Source: Leguminivora glycinivorella (lineage: Eukaryota; Arthropoda; Insecta; Lepidoptera; Tortricidae). From it: a stretch of DNA of 64,000 nt. The notes below the pieces were generated by a model. The model ran no database searches. It saw only the letters and a program-made list of their open reading frames with translations, and was not told the DNA's origin. This document shows positions 1 to 10,817 of this stretch, in pieces. A program made the position numbers and the translations under genes. The stretch spans positions 635,001-699,000 of the forward strand of contig NC_062982.1 of assembly GCF_023078275.1 (NCBI RefSeq), given 5' to 3'. Numbering within the stretch: the first letter of the stretch is position 1; every line of letters begins with the position of its first letter.

Positions 1-84
1 TTTTTTATTTATTTAATACGTTTTCTCAATCTATCGATGCGGATCGGCTCTAACCTATCAAAAATCACTTAAGCGTCTTCATAC

Positions 85-172
85 TAACTAGCGATTTTTA
101 TAGACTGTGTGCTAGCAACGCGCCTCTTTCATATATTTGATCGCCAGTGTCCAAGGTGTGCTTCTATTATGG
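85..172 (-). repeat. Dispersed repeat, partner at 35528-35595
   Basis: The reverse complement of this stretch shares a long near-identical core with 35528-35595 (both read gacactggcgatcaaatata, then a GAAAGAGGCGCGTT core and a GCACACA motif). The two copies lie in opposite orientation about 35 kb apart. The family is not recognised and its borders are unclear. Confidence 0.6.
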
Positions 173-3051
173 TTTTTGTATTAGCTCAGCTGGGGGACTA
201 GGAATAATTCTGTTCTAGATGTGGCCAAAGGCGCCATAAATCCTTAAAGTAATTGCATTTTCACGGAACAATTCGTCCTTCTTTCGCCGCTATGACCCTA
301 GTGGCCGATCGGCTCACAAAAATGTTCTACGATCGCTATCAGTCAGGAGACCCTGTTATGTACATCAAATCAAGTTAATACTCATAAACTCCGAACAGAC
401 CTCTAGTACCCTGATTTATATTCTTCAAGTGATTTGTATGAATATCCGCTATTTTTGACAGGATTATTTTTAAGATACATTGAACGAAAGACCTTTGCTA
501 CAGGAAATATATTTTCAGAATATTCAAAATTATACGTTTGTATTATTTAAGTACTTACTATTTATTGTACCCGTATATTTAAATATTTTAAAACTTTGTT
601 TTTATAATGAAAAAATTGATTATCAAAAAACATGACAAGATTGACAAGATTAGGAAGTTAATTTCATAAAGGATAAACTAAATTAAATATTTCCCGGCCC
701 TCAACCGATCCTAACCAAATTTATTCGGGATCATCCTTAAGTTAGGTTCGCGTGTGCCTCGTGTTTGGAAAGGACTCGTTCCTTTTATGAATTCTATTAA
801 TGGCGACGGAAAAACATTGGGTTAATCTTTTGGAACTTAGTTATAAGAGTTAAATAGTAACTTTACCTACGACTTTGTACAATTAGTAGGCGACGCGACG
901 GAACAACCAACCTCCGTGCTGCGCGCGTATTGGCAGCCTGGCCGGTAACATGCAGGTGCGCGCGTCTTTTGTTTACATTCGAACTGTTAATGAGCGACAA
1001 ATGTATAGTTTTGAACAAGGGCGATATAATACCGGGACAGAGAGAGCCCATACAAAAAAAGTACCCCTGAAATGCATGTGTCTTATAGGCTTAAAACTAG
1101 ATGGCGCTGTTCTGTTGTTACAGCCTAAAAGTGGCAAAAATCACATTTTCACCAATATTTTTGCGTCTTTTTAATTTATTTTAAAAACAAACGACACATT
1201 TATTTATTTTGATATCATGATATCACTTCAATATAGATTTAAAAAAATATTAGGCCTCATATTTAATAGATGGCGCTAACAAATGTAGGTACGATGCTTA
1301 GTATGAAGATTGTAAATTCTTTATAACTCATCCTTGGTAGAGATTGGAAAGACGGCGCCCCAGTATCGCCACCTGGTGAAACAAAACGAATCAGAAAACC
1401 CTTATTCCCTCAGGTACAAACATGAGAGAGACAAACTAAATTTCTCTTTTTTTATAACAGTAATAAAAGAGAATATCCTTTGAACTCAGGTAAGGGGAAC
1501 CCTCAGTAGGTCGTGGATGTGGAACGTATCGTGATTTTTAGTAATTAGGTCAAAAACTTGGGGTATCAGGAGGCGTATGCGTTTGTGTTATTATCGTGCT
1601 TAAAAATCTAAATAACCCTCTTGATTATTGACTGCTGCGGTAAGCGCGGATTATAATACCTCCATGTATTACCACTTTATGAAGTTTCGGCGTCATTGGC
1701 TGCCACAGGTAGGTACTAATTATTTAATATTCAACGTAAAGTCAGGCAGTTTCTAAAGCATATTTGTCGTATTTTCGTCTATATATCTTTCAGAATATCG
1801 GAGGCATCCCTTTTTCCAGATTTCATCAGCTCAACTTGGGCTGCGTAGACTATCAGTCCACCCTCTGCACCCGAACGTAGTACCTCTGTTTTTCTTAGTT
1901 TTCTCCTTTCACTGGACTCTTCAAACTATTTTTTGGGACGTCCGTCCGACCGATTTTGTGTAGCCACCGGAATCTCAATGTTTCTTCTAACCACAACTAC
2001 GAAAGTTTCTTCTTTTTTATGCGCTTTGGCCCATAGTTGTGTCATTTCTGATTTGAAATGTGTGAAACTGCTACAAATTTTTTTTTATTCATCTTCAGTA
2101 AGTATACTCCTCGCCTGACAGTAGAAGATTTTTCAAAAAAAAAAAGTTTTTTTTTTTAAATCGGCAAATTTTCATTTCTCGTTAGGTCCAGCAAGTATCG
2201 ACGGGTGACTGTCCTTACTCCGGATGTTCCCGGTGAGCCTATAACACTTACAATATTGAGTTAAAAAACATAAATCAACATTCGCAATTTTATACTTTTT
2301 CGACCTTAAAAACTCAATGTACTATGATATTTTACAACTGCGAAATACCGCGGCTGTTTTTGTTGTTATCTATTACCTAAAACTCTAAATTATCAATATC
2401 AATCAGAACATATACCGGATCTACCCCGATAATACATTAAAAACTTTAATATTTAAAATAAATACTAAGATAATCTTTGATGCACGTGGTATTTTTTAAA
2501 TGTCTAAGTTTGTACATGAAATCTGACAATTCAAACAAACAAAAAAACATTGAAATAGCATATTACCTGCAGAATTAGGATCCATTAACTTTTCTTTATA
2601 AAACAACGTAGAATAATAACTATTCACTAGGAAAGCCATCAGTTTTTACAAAGTTGCCGCGAACTGACACGTACACTAGGTTCAATGATCAAATTCCGAC
2701 GAACACTGACAAGGCGCCATGCACTGGACAGGGGTGGGAGGGGATGAATATTGTTCCCCGGAATGTCACCTTGCTTATACAGTGTTTTTTGGACCGTTGT
2801 TTTAAATTTACTGAAATCTAGTATTGGCCGCGTAGATCATGAAAACCTCCCATAGTGCGATGAAAAAAAAATACCTAAATTTTAGTGCCAGCAAAGAGGA
2901 TTAAGTGTTATAGAGAGTTACTGTTAAAGTAAAATTATGTACTTATTCTTAGCCTTAGCCTTACCCATATAATTCTTAGCTTGATATGTATTCAAATGTC
3001 AAATAATATTAGCCTACCTTCTAGGCCACCGTACCTATTTCTATATATAGT

Positions 3052-3112
3052 TCTGAGGTACGGTTTTTCTTAGACTGTAGCTGTCTATACGGAGTTACAT
3101 ATGTCTTTGGTG
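3052..3112 (+). repeat. Short dispersed repeat, partner at 46018-46085
   Basis: Both places share TCTGAGG, a TTTTTCTTAG core and tacggagttacatatgtctt in the same order and orientation. This is a degenerate fragment of a dispersed repeat of unknown class. Confidence 0.45.
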
Positions 3113-4883
3113 GCAGTATTAAAATTTGTAACTGCAAAGCTTGATAATTATTATGTTGTACTGTATTATAAATATATGTAACAGCATATAGGTAAATAAA
3201 TAATTCGATCATTACGTTTTTTTGTTTCAGGTAAGCCAGATATATTTTCTTTCCTGTCTTCACGTGAAAAATCTTCAAACTTCGTGGCTATTCGTAAGTC
3301 ATACCCATGAGTAGCTACTTCGTTGACCAAGTTATGCTGGTTTTACATGGGCTTAGTATTAGCTAATGCTTATTGCGTGTCATTAATACTTGTCATGTAT
3401 ACTATTTATATTTTTATGTGCTAATTTGTTGACATAGAGGACACAGTAACGCTATTATAGTATCAATTTATGCTATAGTAGCATTTGAGATTCCGTTATA
3501 CAGGTTATTTTGTTCTATAACAGCAGTTGCCGTCCCTTTTAATGCGAAATTTCTAAAATAATTTAATGTGTGTAATACTTAACAAAAAGTGTTCTAAACG
3601 AGGAACTTAATGAAAAGTGGCGTGTGAACTTATGAAGTTTAGTGTCAATTAACATAATTTGGATTTCGTATACTTCCATCATTACTGCAAAAAGGTATGC
3701 GATGGAAATTTTACCGTTAAAAGAATATTAGTTTAATGGAGTATTTTAAATGCTCCGTCGATTTATACATGTTTTGAATAAAATAAATAAATATAATTTA
3801 ATACAATATAAAATTATTGGCACCATAGTTTCTACTATGGATCCAAGAAGTAAAACATACGCTTTTATAGTTCGACTATATCACTTATCATACGCATTCA
3901 CTGCCATAAGCCCGCCATCGTGGATTCAATTAGGGTTGCATGAGAATTTAACTATGATCCAGTTTAACTTATAAGTTCTTTATATAGAAAACAATACTTG
4001 TTTTCAATGTTTTACTATAGAAAGCATAAACAGTATCAATAAATGTTGTTTTCTTTTTAGTATGACAAACTACAATTGGTCGCTATGTGTATTTTTAAAG
4101 TTAATTTCTAGAAAAACACTGTACGGAACCAGATACCGCATCTTTGGCCTCATTTCATAATTACGATGTATAAATAAATACCATAAAGCAGCCTTTTAAG
4201 GTCAAAATTATCATTTAAAAGTAATCGTTTTCTACTCTTATATATCTGATTTGGTTTATAAAACATATAGTAAACTCAGCTATAACGCTATTTTGTTTTA
4301 AAAGAGATACCGAAACCATTATTCAACAGTTCTGTGATATAAAAGAGTCATTGTGGCGTATACGGCGATGAGATATAAAAGGCATTAGAAAACGACTATT
4401 AACGCTTTTCAAAGCTATATATACGTATACTGAAAACTTCATTATACAGCAAAATAGCTCTATAATGGTATTCATATCACTATCTACAGTGTTAAATACT
4501 ATAGCAGTGTTTTCCAAAGCCACTATATCCCAAAATAGTGCTATAGTTACTATAGTTAGGTTTTAAATCTGTTAAAACACAACTACTAAAAATAGTATAA
4601 GCGGCTTGTTGGGAACCTTAATAGCGCAAATTGATAGCATAACAGTGATTCCTAATACTATTATACAATAATATTGTTCTTTAGTAGGTTATTTGATCCT
4701 GTTATAGACCAGGCCTATAGCGGCTCTATAAAATGGTGATATAAACGTTTACATCACTTCCTAATAACACCTTTTAGCTGTATAACACAACAACTATAGC
4801 GGCTTGTCGGGAACCTTAATAGCGCAAATTGATTGCATAACAGTGATTTCTAACACCATTACACAATAATATTGTTCTATAAT

Positions 4884-5385
4884 AGTCATATTTGATCGTG
4901 AAACTTAAGGGGAAAATCTACAAGACGATTGTGAGGCCTGTTGTATTGTATGGATCTGAATGCTGGGCGACAAAGGTGGAGGATGAAAGGAGAGTGCACG
5001 TAGCGGAAATGAGAATGTTGAGATGGATGTGTGGAGTGACCAGAATGGATCGGATCAGGAATGAGTATATTAGGGGAAGTTTGAAAGTTGCACCTATAAC
5101 GGAAAAGATGAGGAGTGGCAGGTTGGCGTGGTTCGGTCATGTAATGAGGAGGGATGAATGTCATATAGGCAAAAGAATGTTGGAGATGAAGGTTGATGGA
5201 TGGAGAGGGAGGGGTAAACCCAAACAACGCTGGATGGATTGTGTGAAAGAGGATATGAGGAAGAAAGATGTGAGTGTTGAGATGACGAAAGATAGAGGAG
5301 AATGGAAGAGGAAGACGTGTTGTACCGACCCCACATAACGTGGGATAAGGGTAGGAGGAAGAAGAAGAAGTCATATTTGATCGTG
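4884..5385 (+). mobile_element. 5'-truncated RTE-type LINE with 17-bp target duplication
   Basis: The insert body (about 4901-5368) is bounded by perfect copies of agtcatatttgatcgtg at 4884-4900 and 5369-5385. The target is the ~198-bp tandem repeat, where the same site occurs uninterrupted in the neighbouring unit as TCATATTTGATCCTG. The element ends in a (GAA)n-like tail, as retroposed LINE copies often do. The coding part is the extreme C-terminus of a reverse transcriptase polyprotein. The perfect target duplication suggests a fairly young insertion. Confidence 0.9.
4901..5338 (+). pseudogene. RTE-type ORF2, C-terminal fragment
   Basis: About 145 codons stay open to a TAA at 5336-5338. 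The translation shows the post-RT C-terminal region seen in RTE-type LINEs: an IYKTIVRPVVLYGSECW motif, then RMLRWMCGVTRMDRIRNEY, LAWFGHVMRR and GRGKPKQRWMDCVKED. The polymerase core (YADD) and the endonuclease are absent, so it is 5'-truncated and non-functional. The first codons of the open frame, upstream of 4901, come from the target duplication, so there is no native start codon. A similar degenerate fragment lies at 47140-47301. Confidence 0.85.
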
Positions 5386-5392
5386 TTATATA

Positions 5393-5521
5393 CCAGCACG
5401 GGTAGCATGGTCGCGCGATAGACGATAAAATGTCAGGCCGTCCCTACCGCACTATTAGTAAGTGCGATAGGGACGGCCAGATGTTTTTATCATTTATCGC
5501 GCGACCATAATTGCCTGCCAG
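5393..5521. mobile_element. Palindromic MITE with 4-bp duplication CCAG
   Basis: The 121-bp insert 5397-5517 lies between CCAG (5393-5396) and CCAG (5518-5521), exactly where the neighbouring tandem unit reads uninterrupted. Its arms pair over ATGGTCGCGCGAT and ATCGCGCGACCAT, with an inner inverted repeat (GGCCGTCCCTACCGCAC against GTGCGATAGGGACGGCC). It has no coding capacity. The superfamily is not assignable from a 4-bp duplication alone. Confidence 0.75.
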
Positions 5522-5527
5522 GCCTAT

Positions 5528-5704
5528 AGCGGCTCTATAATTTTTTTTTTTAATCTTTATTAAAGAGCTTTATCGCTTAGCGATTATGTCGCTCCATATA
5601 ACCCACATAGTTACATTTACTTACGATTAATAAGGCCTATATTAACTAGCTTGAATAGTGCTCGGGCTTCGTCCGACAATGGAAAAGCCAGGAGCGGCTC
5701 TATA
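5528..5704 (-). mobile_element. Retroposed short fragment, 12-bp target duplication
   Basis: Perfect copies of agcggctctata lie at 5528-5539 and 5693-5704. The insert 5540-5692 begins with a poly(T) run on the plus strand, so it is a minus-strand retroposed copy with a poly(A) tail. Its sequence (RTTATCGCT and AGCGAT motifs next to the tail) resembles the LINE 3' untranslated part seen near 7545-7575. It is probably a SINE or a very short LINE 3' end. Confidence 0.75.
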
Positions 5705-6110
5705 AAATGATGATATTTACATCACTTCCTAATAACACCTTTTAGCTGTATAACGCAACAACTATAGCGGCTTGTCGGGAACCTTAATAGCGCAAATTGA
5801 TTGCATAGCAGTGATTCCTAACACTATTATACAATAATATAGACCTATAGTAGTCATATTTGATCCTGTTATAGACCAGGCCTATAGCGGCTCTATAAAA
5901 CGGTGATATAAACGTTTACATCACTCCTAATAACACCTTTTAGCGGTATAAGCTTATAGAGCTAAAAGGTGTTACTGGAGGCTTTTATACGCCAGGCGGT
6001 CACGCCGAAAACCTTTATACGACATCTATAGTAGCTTTTAGCGTCGAAAACCAAAATTATAGCACTAAAATGTTACTTGGGAGCTGTTTGTTTGGTAAAG
6101 CCTACTATCT

Positions 6111-7454
6111 AGCCGAAGTCCAGTATCTAGCCGAAGTCACATAGAAGGCATTATTACAGTCCGAATTCAAAGCAAGTGTTAATTAAAATCACACGTGGAC
6201 GTGGCGCTTGTTTAGCTAAGTACAAACTAAAGTATAAATATCCCATAAATAAAAAATTTTAAAAAGTAACTGACCGGTCAAGTGACTAATTGCACCCTTT
6301 CAATACGGATGCACCTACCTGGCGTTTTGCAAAGCTGTGACCTCATTGGCTAATGAATTTGCATTTGTCTGTCCACCGTGTTTAAGTTAAGTTATTTGAA
6401 TTCTTAGTGGGCCTAAAACATCTGGGGAATACAACTTTTTAATTGAATGTGGTAAATTACACATGATATTTTGGAATATTTGGAATTTCTGTTAACATTT
6501 TAATATTAGTTAGTCAAATATATATATTCATTTTAGTAGAAAAATATATTTCAGTCATGTAAATTAAGAATAATCTTTAATTTCCTAGATTATTTTTTAT
6601 ACCCGCTCATTTGGGTAGATACGGGTAAATACCGGGTGGATTGGGTAGATATGGGTATTTTCCCGGTATTTACCCGTCAGCGCCCATCTCTACATGCGTT
6701 TAAACATGTTGCACAAGTGCTTAGTACTAGTGCAACTGCGAGTGCAAGTGAATAGAAGTCGGTTCTATTTACTAAGCGACAAGTATCTATCGCCCCGGCA
6801 AAAAATACTAATACTTGAAACTTTACAAGTGGTGTAAAAATTACTGACAAGTGAAGTTCAACTACTCCAGTGATTAGTTTACTTCGTTACTGTGGCAATA
6901 TGTTGTAACTAATACTATTCTCTAACACCCATGTGTAGACGGCTACTTCCCAATTTGTCACTTTGCTGACAAGCCCCTAATCGCTAATAGTAAGCCCATG
7001 TAAACATAGTATTATGCTCGGAAAACATATGGAACCTAGCTACATTTTTAGCCCATTGAAATGTTCATAATTATAATATAAGTATATTCCATTAATCTAA
7101 CGTTACATCGCTATTTATGTACAATGTCGTGGCTCCGCTGTGGTTTTAGAAATCCAACAAAGAAAAACAATATCGCTGAGTGATGGCTTCATCCCGCTAA
7201 TCTTTAGGATTAGCTACGCTTTTCTTGCCCCGAGTGGAGAAAAGTCACTTGTACGAGAATTTTTAATGTAAGGCAACTCTTTAGTTTATTGTTTTTAAGC
7301 TAAAAAAGATGTGTAATGTATTTGTCTCGTAGAGAGTCTATTTTCTTTAACAGTAGTAGAGCACATTCATCATCAATAAAAAAACTTACGAATCTACTCT
7401 TTAATTCTGGTGTTAGGTTCTCGTTTTCCCATTTTAAATAGATTCCAATAGCAC
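6111..7454. other. Gene-free region with a small hairpin
   Basis: No coding frame is supported. An inverted repeat lies at 6619-6679 (acgggtaaataccggg against cccggtatttacccgt), probably part of a short MITE. The rest is AT-rich sequence without recognised features. Confidence 0.5.
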
Positions 7455-8584
7455 TACAATACAATACAATACAATACTCTTTATTGCACACCTTGATAAA
7501 ATACAACAATACAAAACAAGGAAGAAACACGAACAAAGGTAAACAACAGGCGGTCTTATCGCTAAAGAGCGATTTCTTCCAGACAACCTTAAGGTAGCGG
7601 AAATTGATAAATTTATATAATGTCAGTAGGTGTCAGCAAATTCGAAGAAATAAACTTATCGCACAATATAGGCAAAAAAAAAAAAATATTATACATAAAC
7701 ATACATATATAAAGATAAATAACTAAATGCATAAATATATAAATAAAATATATATAAATAAATACACATATAACAGTACCAGGTTATTTAGAAGGAGTAG
7801 TCAGACAAAAATATTACGGAAGAGATAAAAAATGGAGTTTAAGTAGTCTCTTGAAAGAGTTAGGAGAATGAGCACGTCTTATGTCATGAGGTAGGGAATT
7901 CCAAAGTCGCACAGCTTGAAAAGTAAAAGAATGATTATAGAATTTTGAAGTAGAGGAGGGGACAGAAAGAATTAAATTCTGGGCGCACCTTGTAGAACAG
8001 AGATAACTAAAGCGATTTTTAAGATAGCGGGGAGTAGCAGGGGGATCTATTCGCGGATTAGCAAAGGAAAGTTCTAGTTTACGAAGAGACATTATGTGAA
8101 AGTTACGGCGAAGACGGATAGGGAGCCACTTGAGCTGCAAACGGAAGTGAGATACATGGTCATATTTGCGTAACCCAAATATAAACCGAATGCAGACGTT
8201 ATGGATACTCTCAAGCTTACTAAGTTGCTCCTCAGTGAGATCGAGATAGGCCACATCAGCGTAATCCAAAATGGGAAGGAGAAGTGATTGTGCGAGGGCA
8301 ATTTTGGTAGGAATGGTGAGGAAGTTACGTAGTCTCCTAAGAGAACCAGCTGCCGCAAATACCTTCCTGCTGACTTCGCTCACCTGAGGTCCCCAGGATA
8401 ACGTACTGTCAATGATGATGCCAAGGTTCTTTACTTGTTGCGAATACGGAATCAAAACGGCATCAAAATAAATAGGGGGAACATTGGCAAAGTCTAATCG
8501 GGGAAGTAGTTTAGGGCTCCCAATAACAATAGCTTGGGCACCACCACTATATAGCACTAGGACCTTAATTACATTTAACAACAA
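7455..8584 (-). mobile_element. 5'-truncated CR1/Jockey-type LINE, tail (TTGTA)n
   Basis: On the minus strand a C-terminal ORF2 fragment (stop near 7814) is followed by a ~340-bp 3' untranslated region. That region ends in a pentanucleotide array read as repeated TTGTA on the element strand (7455-7476). Such microsatellite tails instead of poly(A) fit CR1/Jockey-group LINEs. The 5' truncation lies near 8584; a target duplication was not identified. Confidence 0.8.
7814..8584 (-). pseudogene. LINE ORF2, RT thumb and C-terminal domain
   Basis: About 250 codons are open. Visible landmarks are VKNLGIIIDSTLSWGPQV (the post-palm KxLGxxxD motif), LLLPILDYADVAYLDLTEEQ, LESIHNVCIRFIFGL and, near the end, AVRLWNSLPHDIRRA followed by FKRLLKLHFL. 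These are the usual final blocks of CR1/Jockey-type reverse transcriptases. The endonuclease, fingers and YADD palm motif are missing. The first ~15 residues come from sequence around the truncation point and may not be native. It is a dead fragment without a promoter. Confidence 0.85.
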
Positions 8585-8691
8585 AACATATTATAAAAAC
8601 CTAAGGGGGGCAGGGTCCAAACTGCCGGTGGTTATGTTAGGGTTGCAGAATGAGGAACCGACGTAGGTACTATACGCGCCGTGACCAGCGT

Positions 8692-8840
8692 GCGTAGCCG
8701 AATGTACAAACGCTCACGAAACGCTCACGAAACGAAACGCTCGTAGATATCTATCTCTATCGCTCTTGCGTATTGGCGCGACAGGGCCAGACTACCTTTC
8801 GCGGCGTTTTGCGTCGTAGAAATGCCATTCGACTACGGGG
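8692..8840 (+). repeat. MITE family M2, copy 1
   Basis: The element runs from CGTAGCCGAATG through ACGCTCACGAAACG, TATTGGCGCGACAG and TTTCGCGGCGTTT to GCCATTCGACTACG, which is an inverted version of the start. Related copies lie at 17571-17820 (palindromic double copy), 25659-25806 (minus) and 53293-53440. A degenerate remnant may lie around 36590-36660. Confidence 0.7.
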
Positions 8841-9021
8841 CCAGGATCACCGCCTTCTGCATTTGCGACCGTTCGCGGGAACAACTACCGGCGTAATGAT
8901 CGTCGAATCAACATCCCACGTGGCGGTTATCTCGTAAGCCAAGTCTAGGTACTTACATGGACTTGTCATTCTCGGCTTTCACGAGATTCTCATCATGGTG
9001 ATTATTATTGTTTTATTCATA

Positions 9022-9276
9022 ACTAGCTTTTTCCCGGCGGCTTCTCTCGCGTTAGAAAGAGACAAAAAGTAGCCTATGTCACTTTCCATCCCTTCAATTA
9101 TCTCCACTTAAAAAATCACATCAATTCGCGTTAGAAAGAGACAAAAAGTAGCCTATGTCACTTTCCATCCCTTCAATTATCTCCACTTAAAAAATCACAT
9201 CAATTCGTCGCTCAGTTTTGCCGTGAAAGACGGACAAACAAACAGGCACACACACTTTCCCATTTATAATATTACC
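9022..9276 (-). repeat. SINE-like repeat family S, copy 1, with internal 79-bp tandem duplication
   Basis: The element-strand landmarks are AAATGGGAAAGTGTGTGTG, TTTGTCCGTCTTTCACGGC, an AAGTGGAGATAATTGAAGGGA block, AGCCTATGT on the opposite strand and an end near AAAGCTAGT. A 79-bp segment is repeated head to tail (9049-9127 and 9128-9206) with essentially no differences, so the duplication is recent. Other copies lie at 18221-18400, 34411-34570, 44331-44568 and 53636-53881. The family is ubiquitous in Lepidoptera as far as I recognise it; the exact family name is not assigned. Confidence 0.75.
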
Positions 9277-9649
9277 TACTTAGTATATACTTATTTTGGA
9301 TAATTAAAAATTGAATAATGGCTGTTATTATATACTTGCTCAGTGAGCAGTGATAATCCTATACTTAGGTTTAGTTACACTGCCACACTATCGTAACCTC
9401 ATAAGTATGCACTTCCCTAACAGCCGAGATCACTTCTCCAACTTATTACTATCAAAAACTTTGCGGCTTACATCCCAAGTATCCCAACCAGGCCCAAAAC
9501 ACACTATATCACTAACTACTTCCATAGACTTACGGCGTTATTCCATCCACAACTAAACCATTTCATTTTAAAAACGTCGTATGTCACTGCGACTTTTGTA
9601 TGAAGATGCAACATTACTCTTTTGACTCTTATGATCTCTGAAGTCAAGA

Positions 9650-9990
9650 AAGTAAAATGAAATAATGAAATATTTTTTATTTTGCTTGAAATATGGTACA
9701 AAAGTTGTTCAGACAATATTATAAATAGGCAACACATATTTCACCATCATCGGGCATGCAAAAATATCTTAATCTACAATTAAAACTAAGTCTATACAAT
9801 TATAGTCAAGGCCAACTTCAGTCAAAAGATGACATGTATTCCTCTATGGAATAGAAAGCTTGTTGTACAAGCCAAGCTTTTAGTTTTGTTTTAAACGTTT
9901 TCAAAGGCAACAGTTTAATATCATCATGCATCATGCATGCATCATGCATCAGTAACAAGTCATTGTAGACTTTAAAGTAGATATGACGTT
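9650..9990 (-). mobile_element. LINE 3' fragment (ORF2 C-terminus and 3' UTR)
   Basis: On the minus strand a frame ending at 9818 reads LPLKTFKTKLKAWLVQQAF then YSIEEYM. This matches in type the last residues of the LINE ORF2 ending at 41009 (FIRLLKHFLVEKAF then HTVTEYL). Upstream of this the frame is AT-rich with a GCATCAT mini-repeat (9921-9950). It is a short dead remnant. Confidence 0.65.
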
Positions 9991-10817
9991 TCAATTCCAA
10001 GCAGCCAACAAACTTACTTCAAAAAGGTAGTAACTGGCTATGTAAGTAGAGTTACATATGACCTTTCGTAGATAATAGTCGGTTTCAAAGACAGGGCGTC
10101 ATTAGTAAAGTTTCGCTGCGATTGGTGCAGGGTAATTATAAATGTGTCTGGTGAGGGTTTTGATGTAACCTTTTGGTAGTTTGTATTCAAATTTTGAGGT
10201 TTATATATCCACTATATTTATGTGCACGTAGATTGATGAAATCATGTACATTTCGGATGGTTTAACTTAATAATCTTAAACCAACAAGATGTAACTGAAC
10301 GCGAAGTTATCTGATTCAGATTTACCACTTTGTTTCAATTCTTATCCACCCATCTTGCTGATTTGTGCATGCAAAATTAAGTTAACAGTAGCATTAAATT
10401 TCACCACAGTGACATTTATACTTGACACATTTATTTCTGGATTGATAACTAACATTATTACTCAGCGTCAATATTTCTTTGCTGAACAGGCAATGAACGT
10501 CGAAATGTCACAAGTTGTATCAAAACTAAAACGGAAACAAATTAATCTATGAAGTATTGTAACAAAATTATTTCCAAATTCAATGAAATTACAGTTAAAA
10601 AGCCAACAAAGCCAAACAACAACAGTAAAATAGGATTTTTATAGCCGATAAACCGTAAGACATTAAGTCGGTGCATAAAGTACATGAATGAGCACTAAAA
10701 TGTAATTGTTACGTAAAAATGGGATACTCTTTTAGAAGAATTGGCCCGGCGACACAAAAGGGAGGTACAGTGGATGATGTATAATCAGTAAAACTATTTG
10801 ATTACGGGCTCACCGGT
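9991..10817. other. Gene-free region
   Basis: AT-rich, with only short open frames and no recognised motif. Nothing supports an exon or an RNA gene. Confidence 0.5.

Larger units (their letters stand above)
1..3430. other. Gene-free AT-rich region
   Basis: No reading frame here has convincing coding character. The open frames are short and AT-driven. It contains homopolymer runs near 2138-2160, two short dispersed repeats listed separately (85-172 and 3052-3112), and a modest GC-rich patch near 890-965. I see nothing that identifies an exon or an RNA gene. Confidence 0.6.
4601..5960. repeat. Tandem repeat, ~198-bp units, interrupted by three insertions
   Basis: Units begin with GCGGCTTGTYGGGAACCTTA at 4601, 4799 and 5767. 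Unit 1 is 198 bp. Unit 2 spans 968 bp. Removing an RTE insertion with one target copy (485 bp), a MITE with one copy of CCAG (125 bp) and a retroposed fragment with one 12-bp target copy (165 bp) leaves about 193-197 bp, matching unit 1. Each unit carries the same landmarks in order: AATAGCGCAAATTGAT, ACAATAATAT, TTTGATCNTG, AGCGGCTCTATAAAA and AACACCTTTTAGC. Confidence 0.85.
3431..6110. repeat. CTATAG-rich composite repeat region
   Basis: Over about 2.7 kb the motif CTATAG and close variants (CTATAA, TTATAG) recur far more often than in the flanks. The left part (3431-4600) is degenerate. The centre (4601-5960) is built of ~198-bp tandem units. At the right, the unit sequence turns back on itself: TAACACCTTTTAGC is followed within 30 bp by its reverse complement. 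No transposase frame is present. It could be a non-autonomous DNA element that grew by internal tandem duplication, or a small satellite. Borders are approximate. Confidence 0.5.

Noticed and set aside
4886..5408. Long minus-strand open frames (162 and 104 codons) opposite the RTE fragment
   Set aside because: They are antisense to a well-supported RTE coding fragment and encode low-complexity Ser/Pro/His-rich sequence, as expected from the reverse of a purine-rich coding strand.
4601..5960. CRISPR-like array
   Set aside because: Repeats are ~198 bp, contiguous and unspaced, in an insect-like genome; this is a tandem repeat with transposon insertions.
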